This document shows positions 27,217 through 35,272 of a stretch of 64,000 nucleotides of DNA, piece by piece. The DNA lies in the NCBI RefSeq assembly GCF_019331735.1, contig NZ_JAHBBH010000011.1, positions 23,275 to 87,274 of the forward strand, in the 5' to 3' direction. Positions within the stretch are counted from its first letter, which is position 1. The number at the start of each line of letters is the position of its first letter. The translations under genes and the position numbers were made by a program. The notes beneath the pieces were generated by a model. It was not told the DNA's origin and ran no database searches. It saw only the letters and a list, made by a program, of their open reading frames with translations. The stretch is from Bifidobacterium miconis (lineage in GTDB: Bacteria > Actinomycetota > Actinomycetes > Actinomycetales > Bifidobacteriaceae).

Positions 27217-27537
27217 ATGCCATACGTTGTCGCTCAGCCTTGCGTGGACGTCAAGGACAAGGCCTGCGTGGACGAGTGCCCGGTCGATTGCATTTACGAG
27301 GGCTCCCGCTCGCTGTACATCAACCCGAACGAGTGCGTGGACTGCGGCGCGTGCGAGCCCGTGTGCCCGACCGAAGCCATCTTCTACGAGGATGACCTGC
27401 CCGAGGAGTGGGCTTGGTACAAGGACGCCGCCATCGACTTCTTCGCCGAGGTCGGCGATTTCGGCGGTGCCTCCGCGCATGGCCCGATCGGCAAGGATCC
27501 GGCGCAGGTCGCCGCGCTGCCGCCGCAGAACCAGTGA
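27217..27537 (+). CDS. fdxA: Seven-iron ferredoxin
   Basis: The 106-aa electron carrier starts MPYVVAQPCVDVKDKACVDECPVDCIYEG. Its cysteines are arranged as C-x7-C-x3-C-P for a [3Fe-4S] cluster, and CVDCGACEPVCPTEAI binds [4Fe-4S], the pattern of the actinobacterial FdxA family. The acidic C-terminal tail with EEWAWYKDAAIDFF is also typical. The ATG follows AAGGAG. The gene precedes dapC, an order conserved in actinobacteria. Confidence 0.96.
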   Translation: MPYVVAQPCVDVKDKACVDECPVDCIYEGSRSLYINPNECVDCGACEPVCPTEAIFYEDDLPEEWAWYKDAAIDFFAEVGDFGGASAHGPIGKDPAQVAALPPQNQ

Positions 27538-27748
27538 GATTGCGCGGGACGCGAGCATGATCGAGCATGATTGATCCGTCAATGTGATCCGTCATCCGCG
27601 CGTTCCGCCGACATTCGTCTGACTTTCCGTGAATCGGCCGTCGCCATGTGCGGCGGCCTTTTCCATATCATGTTCATAGCACGTTCCGCATCGCGTTTCG
27701 CCCGCCGCCGTCATTGCGGCGGCCGTCGCGCCAACCAAGGGGTACATC

Positions 27749-28936
27749 ATGGGTTTTCACACGTTCGAGTCGCCGTATGACTGGTCGCGCATCGCCGGCT
27801 ACAAGCGCACGGCGAAAGCCGCGTTCGGCGGCATGATCGACCTGTCCGTCGGCTCGCCCGTCGACCCGGTGCCCGACTCGGTGCGCGCCGCGTTGGCTGC
27901 GACGTCGAATGATCCGAACGCGTACGGATATCCGGCGACGATCGGCACCGCCGACCTGCGTGCGGCGATCGGCGACTGGTTCCGCGATTGCCGTGGCGTC
28001 GACCTGAACGCCGTCGGAGCGGCCGTCGTGCCGACCGTCGGGTCGAAGGAGGCCGTCGCGCTCATGGCGTCGCTGCTGCACTTCGGCGAGGATGACGTGA
28101 TCGTCCAGCCGGCCGTGTCGTATCCGACGTACGAGATCGGCACGCAGCTGGCCGGCGCGCGCACGCTCAAGGTCGCGGACGTCGCCGACGTGGACTCGTG
28201 GCGCAACGTGCCCGGCGTGCGCGCGATCTGGGTCAATTCGCCGTGCAATCCGACCGGCGACATGCTGACCGCCGCGCAGATGGCCGCGATCGTTGCGGCC
28301 GCGCGCGAGATCGGTGCTGTCGTGCTGTCCGACGAATGCTATGCGCTGATGACGTGGGGGAGCGGGGCCGCCGGTGCCGGCGCGGCTGCCGCCGGCTCCG
28401 ACACGACGGCTGGAACCGTGGCGACAGGTCTTGCGCCGGCGTCCTGCGCGCTTGATGCCGATGTGTGCGGCGGCACGGCCGACGGCGTGCTCGTTCTGTA
28501 TTCGCTGAGCAAGCAGAGCAACATGGCCGGCTACCGTACCGCGTTCATCGCAGGCGATGCCGCGCTCGTCAAGCCGATGATCGAATACCGCAAGCAAATC
28601 GGCCAGATCATCCCCGGCCCGGTGCAGGCCGCGATGGCCGCCGGACTGCGCGACCATGCGGCCGTGCGCGCGCAGCACGACCGCTACCGCGATCGGCTCG
28701 GCACGCTCGTGAGCGCCCTGCGCGCCTACGGATATGCGACGAACATGCCCGACGGCGCGCTGTACGTGTGGGTGCGCGCCAAATCCGGCGACTGCTGGCA
28801 GGACATGGCCGCGCTTGCCGAAATCGGCATCATCGCCAGTCCCGGCGAATTCTATGGAGCACCCGAATGCCTGCGCTTCTCCGCCACCGCCTCCGACCAG
28901 GCCATTGCCGACGCCGCGGAGCGCCTCGCGCGCTGA
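27749..28936 (+). CDS. dapC: Succinyldiaminopimelate transaminase (DapC type)
   Basis: The 395-aa PLP-dependent class I aminotransferase makes N-succinyl-LL-diaminopimelate for lysine and peptidoglycan. Visible features are IDLSVGSPVDPVPDSVR at the start, YGYPATIGTADLRAAIGDWF, PTVGSKEAVALMASLL, the SPCNPTGDMLTAAQM loop, VLSDECYAL with the PLP-contacting Asp/Tyr, and LYSLSKQSNMAGYRTAF with the Schiff-base lysine near residue 258. An Ala/Gly/Ser-rich insert of about 25 residues near 210-235 is longer than usual. Assignment to dapC rests on the SLSKQSNMAGYR pattern and the fdxA-dapC gene order. Confidence 0.92.
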   Translation: MGFHTFESPYDWSRIAGYKRTAKAAFGGMIDLSVGSPVDPVPDSVRAALAATSNDPNAYGYPATIGTADLRAAIGDWFRDCRGVDLNAVGAAVVPTVGSKEAVALMASLLHFGEDDVIVQPAVSYPTYEIGTQLAGARTLKVADVADVDSWRNVPGVRAIWVNSPCNPTGDMLTAAQMAAIVAAAREIGAVVLSDECYALMTWGSGAAGAGAAAAGSDTTAGTVATGLAPASCALDADVCGGTADGVLVLYSLSKQSNMAGYRTAFIAGDAALVKPMIEYRKQIGQIIPGPVQAAMAAGLRDHAAVRAQHDRYRDRLGTLVSALRAYGYATNMPDGALYVWVRAKSGDCWQDMAALAEIGIIASPGEFYGAPECLRFSATASDQAIADAAERLAR

Positions 28937-28941
28937 TCCGG

Positions 28942-30324
28942 CTACAGGCCCAGAGTGGCGGCTTTGGAACCGTATTTTCGGCGCACGGCGTCGAGCGCCT
29001 GTTCGGCTTCGCGCAGGCGGGTCGCCTTGGTTTGAGGCGGACTGGACGACGTTTGGTCTTTAACGGTGGAGCTGTTGTCGGAACCGTCGGCGGATGGGGG
29101 AGCGGTGGGGACGCTGCACTGCCGTGCGCGTTTGCCTCGAGCGGTTTCCGCATCCGCCTCCTCCAGCAGATCGTCGAGCGTGGGCTGAATCACCGCGCCG
29201 GCCGCCTCCACAAGCCCGCTCGCGCTCATGCCGGCAAGCCGGATCTCGCGCGGCAGCGAAATATCCTCGCCGGCCGACGGCGCAACATCCATCATCGCGC
29301 GCAGCAACGCCACGCACTGCGGGTACAGGGCGCTCGCCGTATCCACGGGGCGTTCCATCGTATGCGCCTTCGTCATATACGTCAGATCGGAGAACCGCAG
29401 CTTCACCGTCACCGTGCGCGCCATCAGGCCGCGCCGGCGCAACGATGACGCCACGTCGTCGCACGCCCAGCGCAACAGGCCGCACACGCGGCGCATGTCG
29501 CGCGTATCCTCCTCGAACGTGCGTTCCGCGCCGATCGACTTCTCCGGCGCGCGCGGCTCGACGACGCGCTCGTCCAACCCGCGCGAAGCCAAATACAATC
29601 CGTGCGCGAGCGTCGCCGACCCGCCGCATGCACGCACCAGCGCATCCTCGCCCATTGCGGCCAGATCGGCCACCGAATTGACTCCCCACGCGACCAAGCG
29701 CTTCTCCAGAGCCGGACCAATGCCGGGAATGCCGCGCAACGGCATCATCTGCACGAATTCGGCGTGCCGGGCCACGGGAATCAGCAGCATGCCGTCCGGC
29801 TTCGCATTCGTGGACGCCATTTTCGCGACCAACTTGTTCGCGGCGATGCCAACCGAACACGTGACGTGATAGCGCGATGCGACCTCGCGGCGCATCCACG
29901 CGCCGATCGCGCTCGGCCGCTCCCATCGCAACAGCGCGGCGGACACGTCCATATAGCATTCGTCCACCGACACCTGCTCGATGCGGTCGGTGATCTGCGA
30001 GAACACCTCGCTGAAAATGCGATGCGACATCATGCGGTAATACTTCATATCCACCGGCAGAAACACGCCGTTCGGACACAGCTGGCGCGCGCGGGCCGAC
30101 GGCATGGCCGAGTTGATGCCGTACCGGCGCGCCTCATAACTCGCCGCGGACACCACGGAACGCGGGCCCGTGCCGATGATGACCGGCCGGCCCCTAAGCT
30201 CCGGGTGACGCGCCACCTCGAGCGACGCGTAGAACGCATCCATGTCGATGTGCAGCACCGTGCATCCGGTCTCGTCGTGCCCCCAATCTCGCTTGGCGGC
30301 GGCCAGCCTCGGTGCAGTGCTCAT
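28942..30324 (-). CDS. dinB: DNA polymerase IV (Y-family)
   Basis: The 460-aa error-prone polymerase copies past damaged bases. The catalytic motifs are CTVLHIDMDAFYASLE near residue 22 and SVDECYMDVS near 120. Steric-gate and finger features (YEARRYGINSAMPSARARQLCP) and the helix-hairpin-helix GIPGIGPALEKRLVAWGVNSVADLAAMG are present. The C-terminal little-finger domain ends about residue 360. A further tail of about 90 residues carries charged, disordered sequence ending VRRKYGSKAATLGL. The ATG at 30324 lies 6 nt after TATGGT, so it is probably leaderless. It converges on dapC with a 5-bp gap. Confidence 0.96.
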   Translation of the reverse strand: MSTAPRLAAAKRDWGHDETGCTVLHIDMDAFYASLEVARHPELRGRPVIIGTGPRSVVSAASYEARRYGINSAMPSARARQLCPNGVFLPVDMKYYRMMSHRIFSEVFSQITDRIEQVSVDECYMDVSAALLRWERPSAIGAWMRREVASRYHVTCSVGIAANKLVAKMASTNAKPDGMLLIPVARHAEFVQMMPLRGIPGIGPALEKRLVAWGVNSVADLAAMGEDALVRACGGSATLAHGLYLASRGLDERVVEPRAPEKSIGAERTFEEDTRDMRRVCGLLRWACDDVASSLRRRGLMARTVTVKLRFSDLTYMTKAHTMERPVDTASALYPQCVALLRAMMDVAPSAGEDISLPREIRLAGMSASGLVEAAGAVIQPTLDDLLEEADAETARGKRARQCSVPTAPPSADGSDNSSTVKDQTSSSPPQTKATRLREAEQALDAVRRKYGSKAATLGL

Positions 30325-30550
30325 ACCACCACCATACCGGATGCTTAGAACAAACGTTCGATTCGCGTGTCGTGCGGCAGGCTGTGTGCGATGGCGCGCA
30401 CGATCCGTGCAGATCCGCGTCATCCGGGAGTCCGGCAACACCGTCGTGCGGTCTCGGACTTTGCGCGTCGCCGCCGTCGTTCGGTGCCGTCCATGCCAAA
30501 TCGCTGCCTGCCACACGCTGCCCACCCGGCCCCGAGTAGTCTGGAATGTC

Positions 30551-31486
30551 GTGAAGAAAGCAATCCTTGACCTGCTCAACCGGGTGCCTGTGTTCGTCGT
30601 CGTGATGGGCGAAGCGGTGATGATCTACCTCGCCACCGCTATCGCCAAAGTCGCGTTCACACAGCTCGACCCGCTGTATGCCGTGTGGTTCCGCGTCGGA
30701 TTCATGACGCTCATGCTGCTCGCGTGGCGTCGCCCGTGGCGCGCCGCAAAACGCGCCGTCCTGTCGCACGACGTGCGCGGATGGGCCATCGTGGCCGGCT
30801 GCGGACTCGCCGTCGCGCTTATGAACACCATGTTCTACGTGGCGATCAGCAACATGGACATGGGCATCGCCGTGGCGATCGAATTCATCGGACCCTTGAG
30901 CGTGGCCGTGATCACCGGACGCAGCTGGCGCGAACGGCTCGGCATCGTCATCGCCGCATGCGGCGTCGTGCTGTTGGCCGGCGTGTCGCTCGCCGGCGCG
31001 AACGGCGGTCATTTCCTGATCGGCCTGATCGCCGTGCTGGTCGGCGGATCGATGTGGGGCGTGTACATCGTGCTCGGCCGGCAAATCGCCTCGCGCGGCA
31101 ATTCGCTCGACAACCTGAGCGTCGCGATCGGCATCGGCTGGGTCGTGCAGACGCTGTTCCTCGGCCCTGGCGCGATCGAGCACGTCATCCACCCCAAGGC
31201 GAGCGCGACGTGGGCGGCCGCGCCCGGCGGCGCGTGGAAGCTGCTCGGCCTGCTGTTGCTCATCGCCACGTTCGCGTCGTTCATCCCGTACATGACCGAC
31301 CAGATCGTCATGCGACGCACCACGTCCGGCGCGTTTTCCGTCATGCAGTCGATCAACCCGGCCGTCGCGGTCGGGATCGGCCTTGCGTTCGGCGAAATTC
31401 CGACGATTTGGGAGTGCGTCGGTGTGGCACTGGTGATCGTCGCCGTGATCGTCACGTTCTCCGGCGATCAGGCGCCGGCCAGGTAG
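30551..31486 (+). CDS. EamA/RhtA-family transporter (DMT superfamily)
   Basis: The 311-aa membrane protein has ten predicted helices in two EamA repeats. It starts VKKAILDLLNRVPVFVVVMGEAVMIYLATAIAKVAF. YVAISNMDMGIAVAIEFIGPLSVAVIT in the middle and MQSINPAVAVGIGLAFGEIPTIWECVGVALVIVAVIVTF in the second half match the RhtA (threonine/homoserine exporter) branch. The direction is probably export of amino acids or small metabolites. The GTG at 30551 lies 8 nt after TAGTCT (30537-30542), so the mRNA is probably leaderless. From the stop to tRNA-Ser (31487-31786) no gene is seen. Confidence 0.85.
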   Translation: MKKAILDLLNRVPVFVVVMGEAVMIYLATAIAKVAFTQLDPLYAVWFRVGFMTLMLLAWRRPWRAAKRAVLSHDVRGWAIVAGCGLAVALMNTMFYVAISNMDMGIAVAIEFIGPLSVAVITGRSWRERLGIVIAACGVVLLAGVSLAGANGGHFLIGLIAVLVGGSMWGVYIVLGRQIASRGNSLDNLSVAIGIGWVVQTLFLGPGAIEHVIHPKASATWAAAPGGAWKLLGLLLLIATFASFIPYMTDQIVMRRTTSGAFSVMQSINPAVAVGIGLAFGEIPTIWECVGVALVIVAVIVTFSGDQAPAR

Positions 31487-31786
31487 CGGCGCGTGCCGGT
31501 TGGCGGCGATGCGTTCGGTTGCCTGCGCAATGGTCTGCGGATGATTTGCGTATGATCTGCGGATGTCGACGACGGTTATGATTGGCACGAACTGAGGACT
31601 GTGCCGTACGATGTGGTGCACGGCGTCGCGTACGGACATGATGCGGATTCATGTTGCCGACGACGATCGCCGTGTCGCCCGGTTGTGTTGTCCGGCGGTG
31701 GGTGATACAGTTACATGCTGTTGCGCCGTTAAGCGATGCTCAGTTGCTGAGTACTGCTCAGCAGTATCGTTGGATGGCAAAACAGT

Positions 31787-31874
31787 GGAGTCATGCCTGA
31801 GTGGCCGATAGGGGCACCCTGCTAAGGTGTTAGTCGCTTTTCGCGGCTCGAGGGTTCGAATCCCTCTGACTCCG
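31787..31874 (+). tRNA. tRNA-Ser (GCT), integration target
   Basis: The acceptor GGAGTCA pairs with TGACTCC (31867-31873), discriminator G. The anticodon loop CTGCTAA carries GCT, and a long class-II variable arm is present. CCA (31875-31877) follows in the DNA, unlike the other three tRNA genes in the window. The 3' end overlaps the att core of the integrative element, whose integration leaves the tRNA intact. Confidence 0.96.
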
Positions 31875-31875
31875 C
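31860..31875 (+). other. attL core
   Basis: ATCCCTCTGACTCCGC covers the 3' T-arm and acceptor of tRNA-Ser and is repeated exactly at 41757-41772. After the core the two ends differ for four bases and then share AAGGGTTT, the start of a terminator stem. Confidence 0.9.
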
Positions 31876-31879
31876 CACC

Positions 31880-31913
31880 AAGGGTTTTACGAGCAATCGT
31901 AAAACCCTTTTTT
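31880..31913 (+). terminator. Element-borne terminator downstream of tRNA-Ser
   Basis: A 13-bp perfect stem (31880-31892 with 31897-31909, loop GCAA) is followed by TTTTTT. It lies just inside attL, so it belongs to the element. It replaces the native terminator displaced to 41777-41810. Confidence 0.93.
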
Positions 31914-32013
31914 CATGCCAAAAACGGCGGAATAATGCCGTTTTCAAGCCATTTTGGCGTTTGCTGGCCGTTTGCGTGATGACGCGTAGTGGCGCGTGGT
32001 TATGGGTAAGATG

Positions 32014-32032
32014 TCCGGTAAATAGTCCGGTA
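32014..32032 (+). repeat. Left subterminal 19-bp repeat (probable integrase arm site)
   Basis: TCCGGTAAATAGTCCGGTA consists of two TCCGGTA units spaced by five bases and recurs identically at 41676-41694 near the other end. Subterminal identical repeats flanking the att cores are what arm-type binding sites of a tyrosine integrase look like. Confidence 0.7.
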
Positions 32033-32082
32033 ATTTTTCCAACCGTCCCGGTTTTACCGGATATCTCACGAAAGGGCACAAC

Positions 32083-33582
32083 ATGCCGAGACAGACACGC
32101 CGTAAGCGCCGCAGCTTCGGCAGCGTGGAAGAGAAGACCAAAAACGGACGCAAGTATCTGTACTACAGCTTCAAAACGCCGGTGTGGGCGTTCTCGAAAT
32201 GGCCCGAGCTGAATCTAGGCGATCGTCAATGGCACAGTGTCACCCCGGGCAATGAATACGAGGGTGAGGCGTGGCTGGCCGCCGCGCAAAAGGCGATCAA
32301 GGCTGAAACATGGGTGCCGGACAAACTCAGGGAAGACAAGGAACGTCGCGAATCGATTACGTTCCGCCAGTATGCCGTGCCGTGGGTGGAGAACAGGAAG
32401 AAGGCGAACGGCGACGATCTCAAGCAGACCGCGAAGCAAAAGTACCGGGAATCACTTGACCTGTACTTGCTGGACTATTTCGGCGACATGCGCATGACGA
32501 CGATCAAGCCTAAGGATGTTCAACGATGGTGGGACACGTTCAAGCCGGCCCGGCTCGACGCCGACCTCGAAGATCGTCGTTACCATGTCTACAAACATTT
32601 GAAAACCATCATGGCAAGCGCCGCCACGGAACCCGTAGACGACGCCGGTAACACGCTCATCGCCGTCAATCCATGCCAGATCAAGGCCGCGAGGCCGAAG
32701 CCCAAGCACACGCCGATACGGCCCACAGCTGCCCAGCTTGACGCCTTTTTGACCGAGCTGCCGGAATGGGCGCGAGTGGTCGCCATGATCTGCGACGTTG
32801 CCGGCTTACGAGAAGGCGAAGCGCTTGGCTTGTGCCGCCGTCATATCGATCTAGAAGGGCTGACCATTCATGTCGAGCAGCAAGCCCAGCGCGTTCCGGA
32901 CGGTAACGGCAAGCACTCGACCCAGATCACCACGCCGAAAACTGCGTCTTCCATCCGCGACGTGAGAATCACGCGAGCGCTCGCCGACACGCTGCGCAAC
33001 TGGATGGACACACACGGAATAACCGTGCCGGCAGCCCCGTTGTTTGTCTCGCCGCGTACAGGCCGGCAGCTCTACCCGCAGAACTACCGTGGTGCCGTCG
33101 CCCGTGCCCGCAAGAAGGTGCCCGGCCTTGAATCCATGCGTCCTCACGATCTGCGCAAGGACGCCCTAAGCCGCATGACCGAAGCCGGCGCAACCGTAAG
33201 CGAAGTCATGCGCCAAGGCGGCCATACGTCCATGTCGGTCGCCAGCATCTACCAGACCACCGGTGATCATCTCGGCGAAGTGATCGACCGCATGGACGCC
33301 GACACATTGGCGAGCGTCCCCAGCGAAGATGCGACGTTCGACGGAACGGTCACGATACCACTGGCCGATCGACAGGCAAATCAGCCGGACAATAATGCGA
33401 GCGCTACAGCCGCACAATCCGATAACGAGCTTGTGGCGCTTGCCGGCGTGCTCGCCGACATGCCCATATTCGAGCGCGTGACCGTGCTGCGCTCATTGCC
33501 GATTAATAGACGCGCGGCGGTAGTCGGCGTGCTATCCGACGCAGTGAGGGTCGAAACATTGACCGAATTACTCAAAGGATGA
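32083..33582 (+). CDS. Tyrosine site-specific integrase
   Basis: The 499-aa recombinase integrates and, with Xis, excises the element. The N-terminal arm-binding region has RRSFGSVEEKTKNGRKYLYYSF. A SAM-like core-binding domain lies around residues 90-200. The catalytic domain shows the R-K-H-R-H-Y set: Arg in VAGLREGEALGL (near 246), Lys in TTPKTASSIRDV, HDLRKDALS with His and Arg (near 350), the GGHTS histidine (near 375) and the nucleophile Tyr in SIYQTT (near 387). A tail of about 110 residues follows the nucleophile, longer than in many integrases. It lies directly next to attL, reading away from tRNA-Ser, and ends just before a 13-G tract. Confidence 0.96.
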   Translation: MPRQTRRKRRSFGSVEEKTKNGRKYLYYSFKTPVWAFSKWPELNLGDRQWHSVTPGNEYEGEAWLAAAQKAIKAETWVPDKLREDKERRESITFRQYAVPWVENRKKANGDDLKQTAKQKYRESLDLYLLDYFGDMRMTTIKPKDVQRWWDTFKPARLDADLEDRRYHVYKHLKTIMASAATEPVDDAGNTLIAVNPCQIKAARPKPKHTPIRPTAAQLDAFLTELPEWARVVAMICDVAGLREGEALGLCRRHIDLEGLTIHVEQQAQRVPDGNGKHSTQITTPKTASSIRDVRITRALADTLRNWMDTHGITVPAAPLFVSPRTGRQLYPQNYRGAVARARKKVPGLESMRPHDLRKDALSRMTEAGATVSEVMRQGGHTSMSVASIYQTTGDHLGEVIDRMDADTLASVPSEDATFDGTVTIPLADRQANQPDNNASATAAQSDNELVALAGVLADMPIFERVTVLRSLPINRRAAVVGVLSDAVRVETLTELLKG

Positions 33583-33584
33583 GC

Positions 33585-33597
33585 GGGGGGGGGGGGG
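33585..33597 (+). repeat. Homopolymer of 13 G
   Basis: An uninterrupted G13 run begins two bases after the integrase stop codon. Such tracts slip in replication and can vary in length between cells. Here it lies in the 230-bp gap before the excisionase gene, where no other feature is seen. Confidence 0.8.
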
Positions 33598-33813
33598 AAT
33601 TGCTTTATGTTCAGCAAATAGTTAACCGTTGAAAAATCAGTCTTTTGCGCATCGAAATCATTGTTGCCGGTTTTCCGATGAAAACGCGCTGCGTTGAACG
33701 CTTTAACTTGCTATTCAGACGCATCGATTCGCAATCAAATGCGAAGAGACGGCATCTAACGACAAGCAATGCTGGAGCATTACCCAGCAAGACAAGCAGA
33801 TCGGAAGTGAACG

Positions 33814-34026
33814 ATGAATCGGAACAACGAAGAAGAACAATACGCATCGGCCACCGCTCATACATCAATGAAACGATTGGAACCGCTGAAGGAAGCCGCC
33901 GAGTCCCTAGGCATCAAAGACACGCGCGTTATCAAACGTCTTATTCGAGAAAACAAACTCAAAGCCATCAAAATAGGCAATCGTATTTATATCACCACAA
34001 AATCACTGGACAAATTTGTGGGCTGA
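33814..34026 (+). CDS. Excisionase-type helix-turn-helix protein
   Basis: A 70-aa protein with LEPLKEAAESLGIKDTRVIKRLIRENKLKAIKIGNRIYITTKSLDKFV. This is the HTH_17/MerR-like winged helix used by excisionases and AICE Xis proteins to bind near attP and steer recombination to excision. GGAAGTGAACG precedes the ATG. It ends 4 bp before the RepA-like gene and follows int, the usual place for xis. Confidence 0.85.
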   Translation: MNRNNEEEQYASATAHTSMKRLEPLKEAAESLGIKDTRVIKRLIRENKLKAIKIGNRIYITTKSLDKFVG

Positions 34027-34030
34027 AGTC

Positions 34031-35272
34031 ATGACGGATAAGATTATCGGGGAACAGGGTCAGCCGCTTGCCCCCACTGATTTTCTTCGTCGCAGTGCCT
34101 TTTCCATGCCGGAATTGATGATGCAGCAGTTTCCACCGGTCGCCGAGCTGGTGCCGGGCATCGTTTCCTGCGGATTAGTATTGCTGGTGTCGGCTCCGAA
34201 ACTCGGGAAATCGTGGTTTTCGCTGGGACTGGCGTATGCCGCTGCCTCTGGTGGTCGGGCGTTTGAGAAGATTCCGATGATAGCTCGGCCGGTGCTGTAC
34301 ATGGCTTTGGAAGATGGGCCACGCCGATTGCAAGATCGTCTGATACACATGGGGCACAGTGAGGACGATGCGCCGGAGAAATTATTTTTCCGTGTACGGC
34401 TGAAACCGAATGAAACCCCTCTCACGGTAGTCGAATCGTTCTTCCACGCATTTGCCGGTAAGAAGCCACTGGTAATTCTCGACACATTGGGAAAGGTGCT
34501 TTCGTGCTTCCCTCAACAAGGCAAGGAAGGCATTTTCGAGCATGACTATAGAATCATGAGCCAGCTCAAGGAAGTAGTCGACCGAAGCGATGGTGGCACG
34601 CTGCTAATCGTTCACCATACACGCAAAGACAACGCCGGCGATTTCATGGACTCTGTTTCGGGTACAAACGCCATCGCCGGTGCCGCAGACACGATCATGC
34701 GGCTGAACCGACGACGCGGAGAAAATGATGGTGTATTAGAGGTCACCAGCCGAGATAATCAGGAAGGCGAGTACGCCATCACGTTCGATTCAGAACATGG
34801 TCTGTGGCTGATGCAAGGAGCAGATGCAAGGGAATCAGCTGCGGCCGTGGAACGACGTCGCCTGACTAACGGTGTTGGTAATCGTATGGCAAAAATTGTC
34901 GATTTTGTCGGTCGGCAATCCACGCCGGTCAACGCACAACAGGTGGCAGAAGCCGTGGGCGGAGACTCGAAGCTAATCAGCACATATCTGGGGCGCGCTT
35001 ATAAGAGTGGACTGATCACAAAAAGCGGGCATGGCGATTACGCCCCTTTGGGCTACGGGAGTGTGGAATGTGTGGGAGGTGTGGAAACGGGCGGTGAATG
35101 TTCTTTGTTTTCCACACTTCCGACAGATTCCACACGGGATGACAGCGTGTCTTCGCCCGGTGTTGGTGTCTTCGGGGGGGGTATCAGTAAACATATGGTT
35201 CCCCTCTGGTGGAGGAGGGGTGATTGTTGTAGGGAGAGAGACCTATGGCTCAGCACAGCAGTGGTGTTTTGA
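34031..35272 (+). CDS. RepA-like AAA_25 ATPase with variable C-terminus
   Basis: The 413-aa RecA-fold ATPase resembles the RSF1010 RepA/AAA_25 group. Visible motifs are Walker A LVSAPKLGKSWFS near residue 55, Walker B PLVILDTLGKV near 150, and the motif GTLLIVHHTRKDN near 195. A winged-helix-like tail follows (STPVNAQQVAEAVGGDSKLISTYLGRAYKSGLITKSG). It is probably a replicative helicase or partition-type ATPase of the element. A G8 tract at 35174-35181 lies in the last 35 codons; gain or loss of a G gives different C-termini. The ATG at 34031 is 4 bp after the xis stop. The end overlaps the next gene by 28 bp in another frame. Confidence 0.85.
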   Translation: MTDKIIGEQGQPLAPTDFLRRSAFSMPELMMQQFPPVAELVPGIVSCGLVLLVSAPKLGKSWFSLGLAYAAASGGRAFEKIPMIARPVLYMALEDGPRRLQDRLIHMGHSEDDAPEKLFFRVRLKPNETPLTVVESFFHAFAGKKPLVILDTLGKVLSCFPQQGKEGIFEHDYRIMSQLKEVVDRSDGGTLLIVHHTRKDNAGDFMDSVSGTNAIAGAADTIMRLNRRRGENDGVLEVTSRDNQEGEYAITFDSEHGLWLMQGADARESAAAVERRRLTNGVGNRMAKIVDFVGRQSTPVNAQQVAEAVGGDSKLISTYLGRAYKSGLITKSGHGDYAPLGYGSVECVGGVETGGECSLFSTLPTDSTRDDSVSSPGVGVFGGGISKHMVPLWWRRGDCCRERDLWLSTAVVF

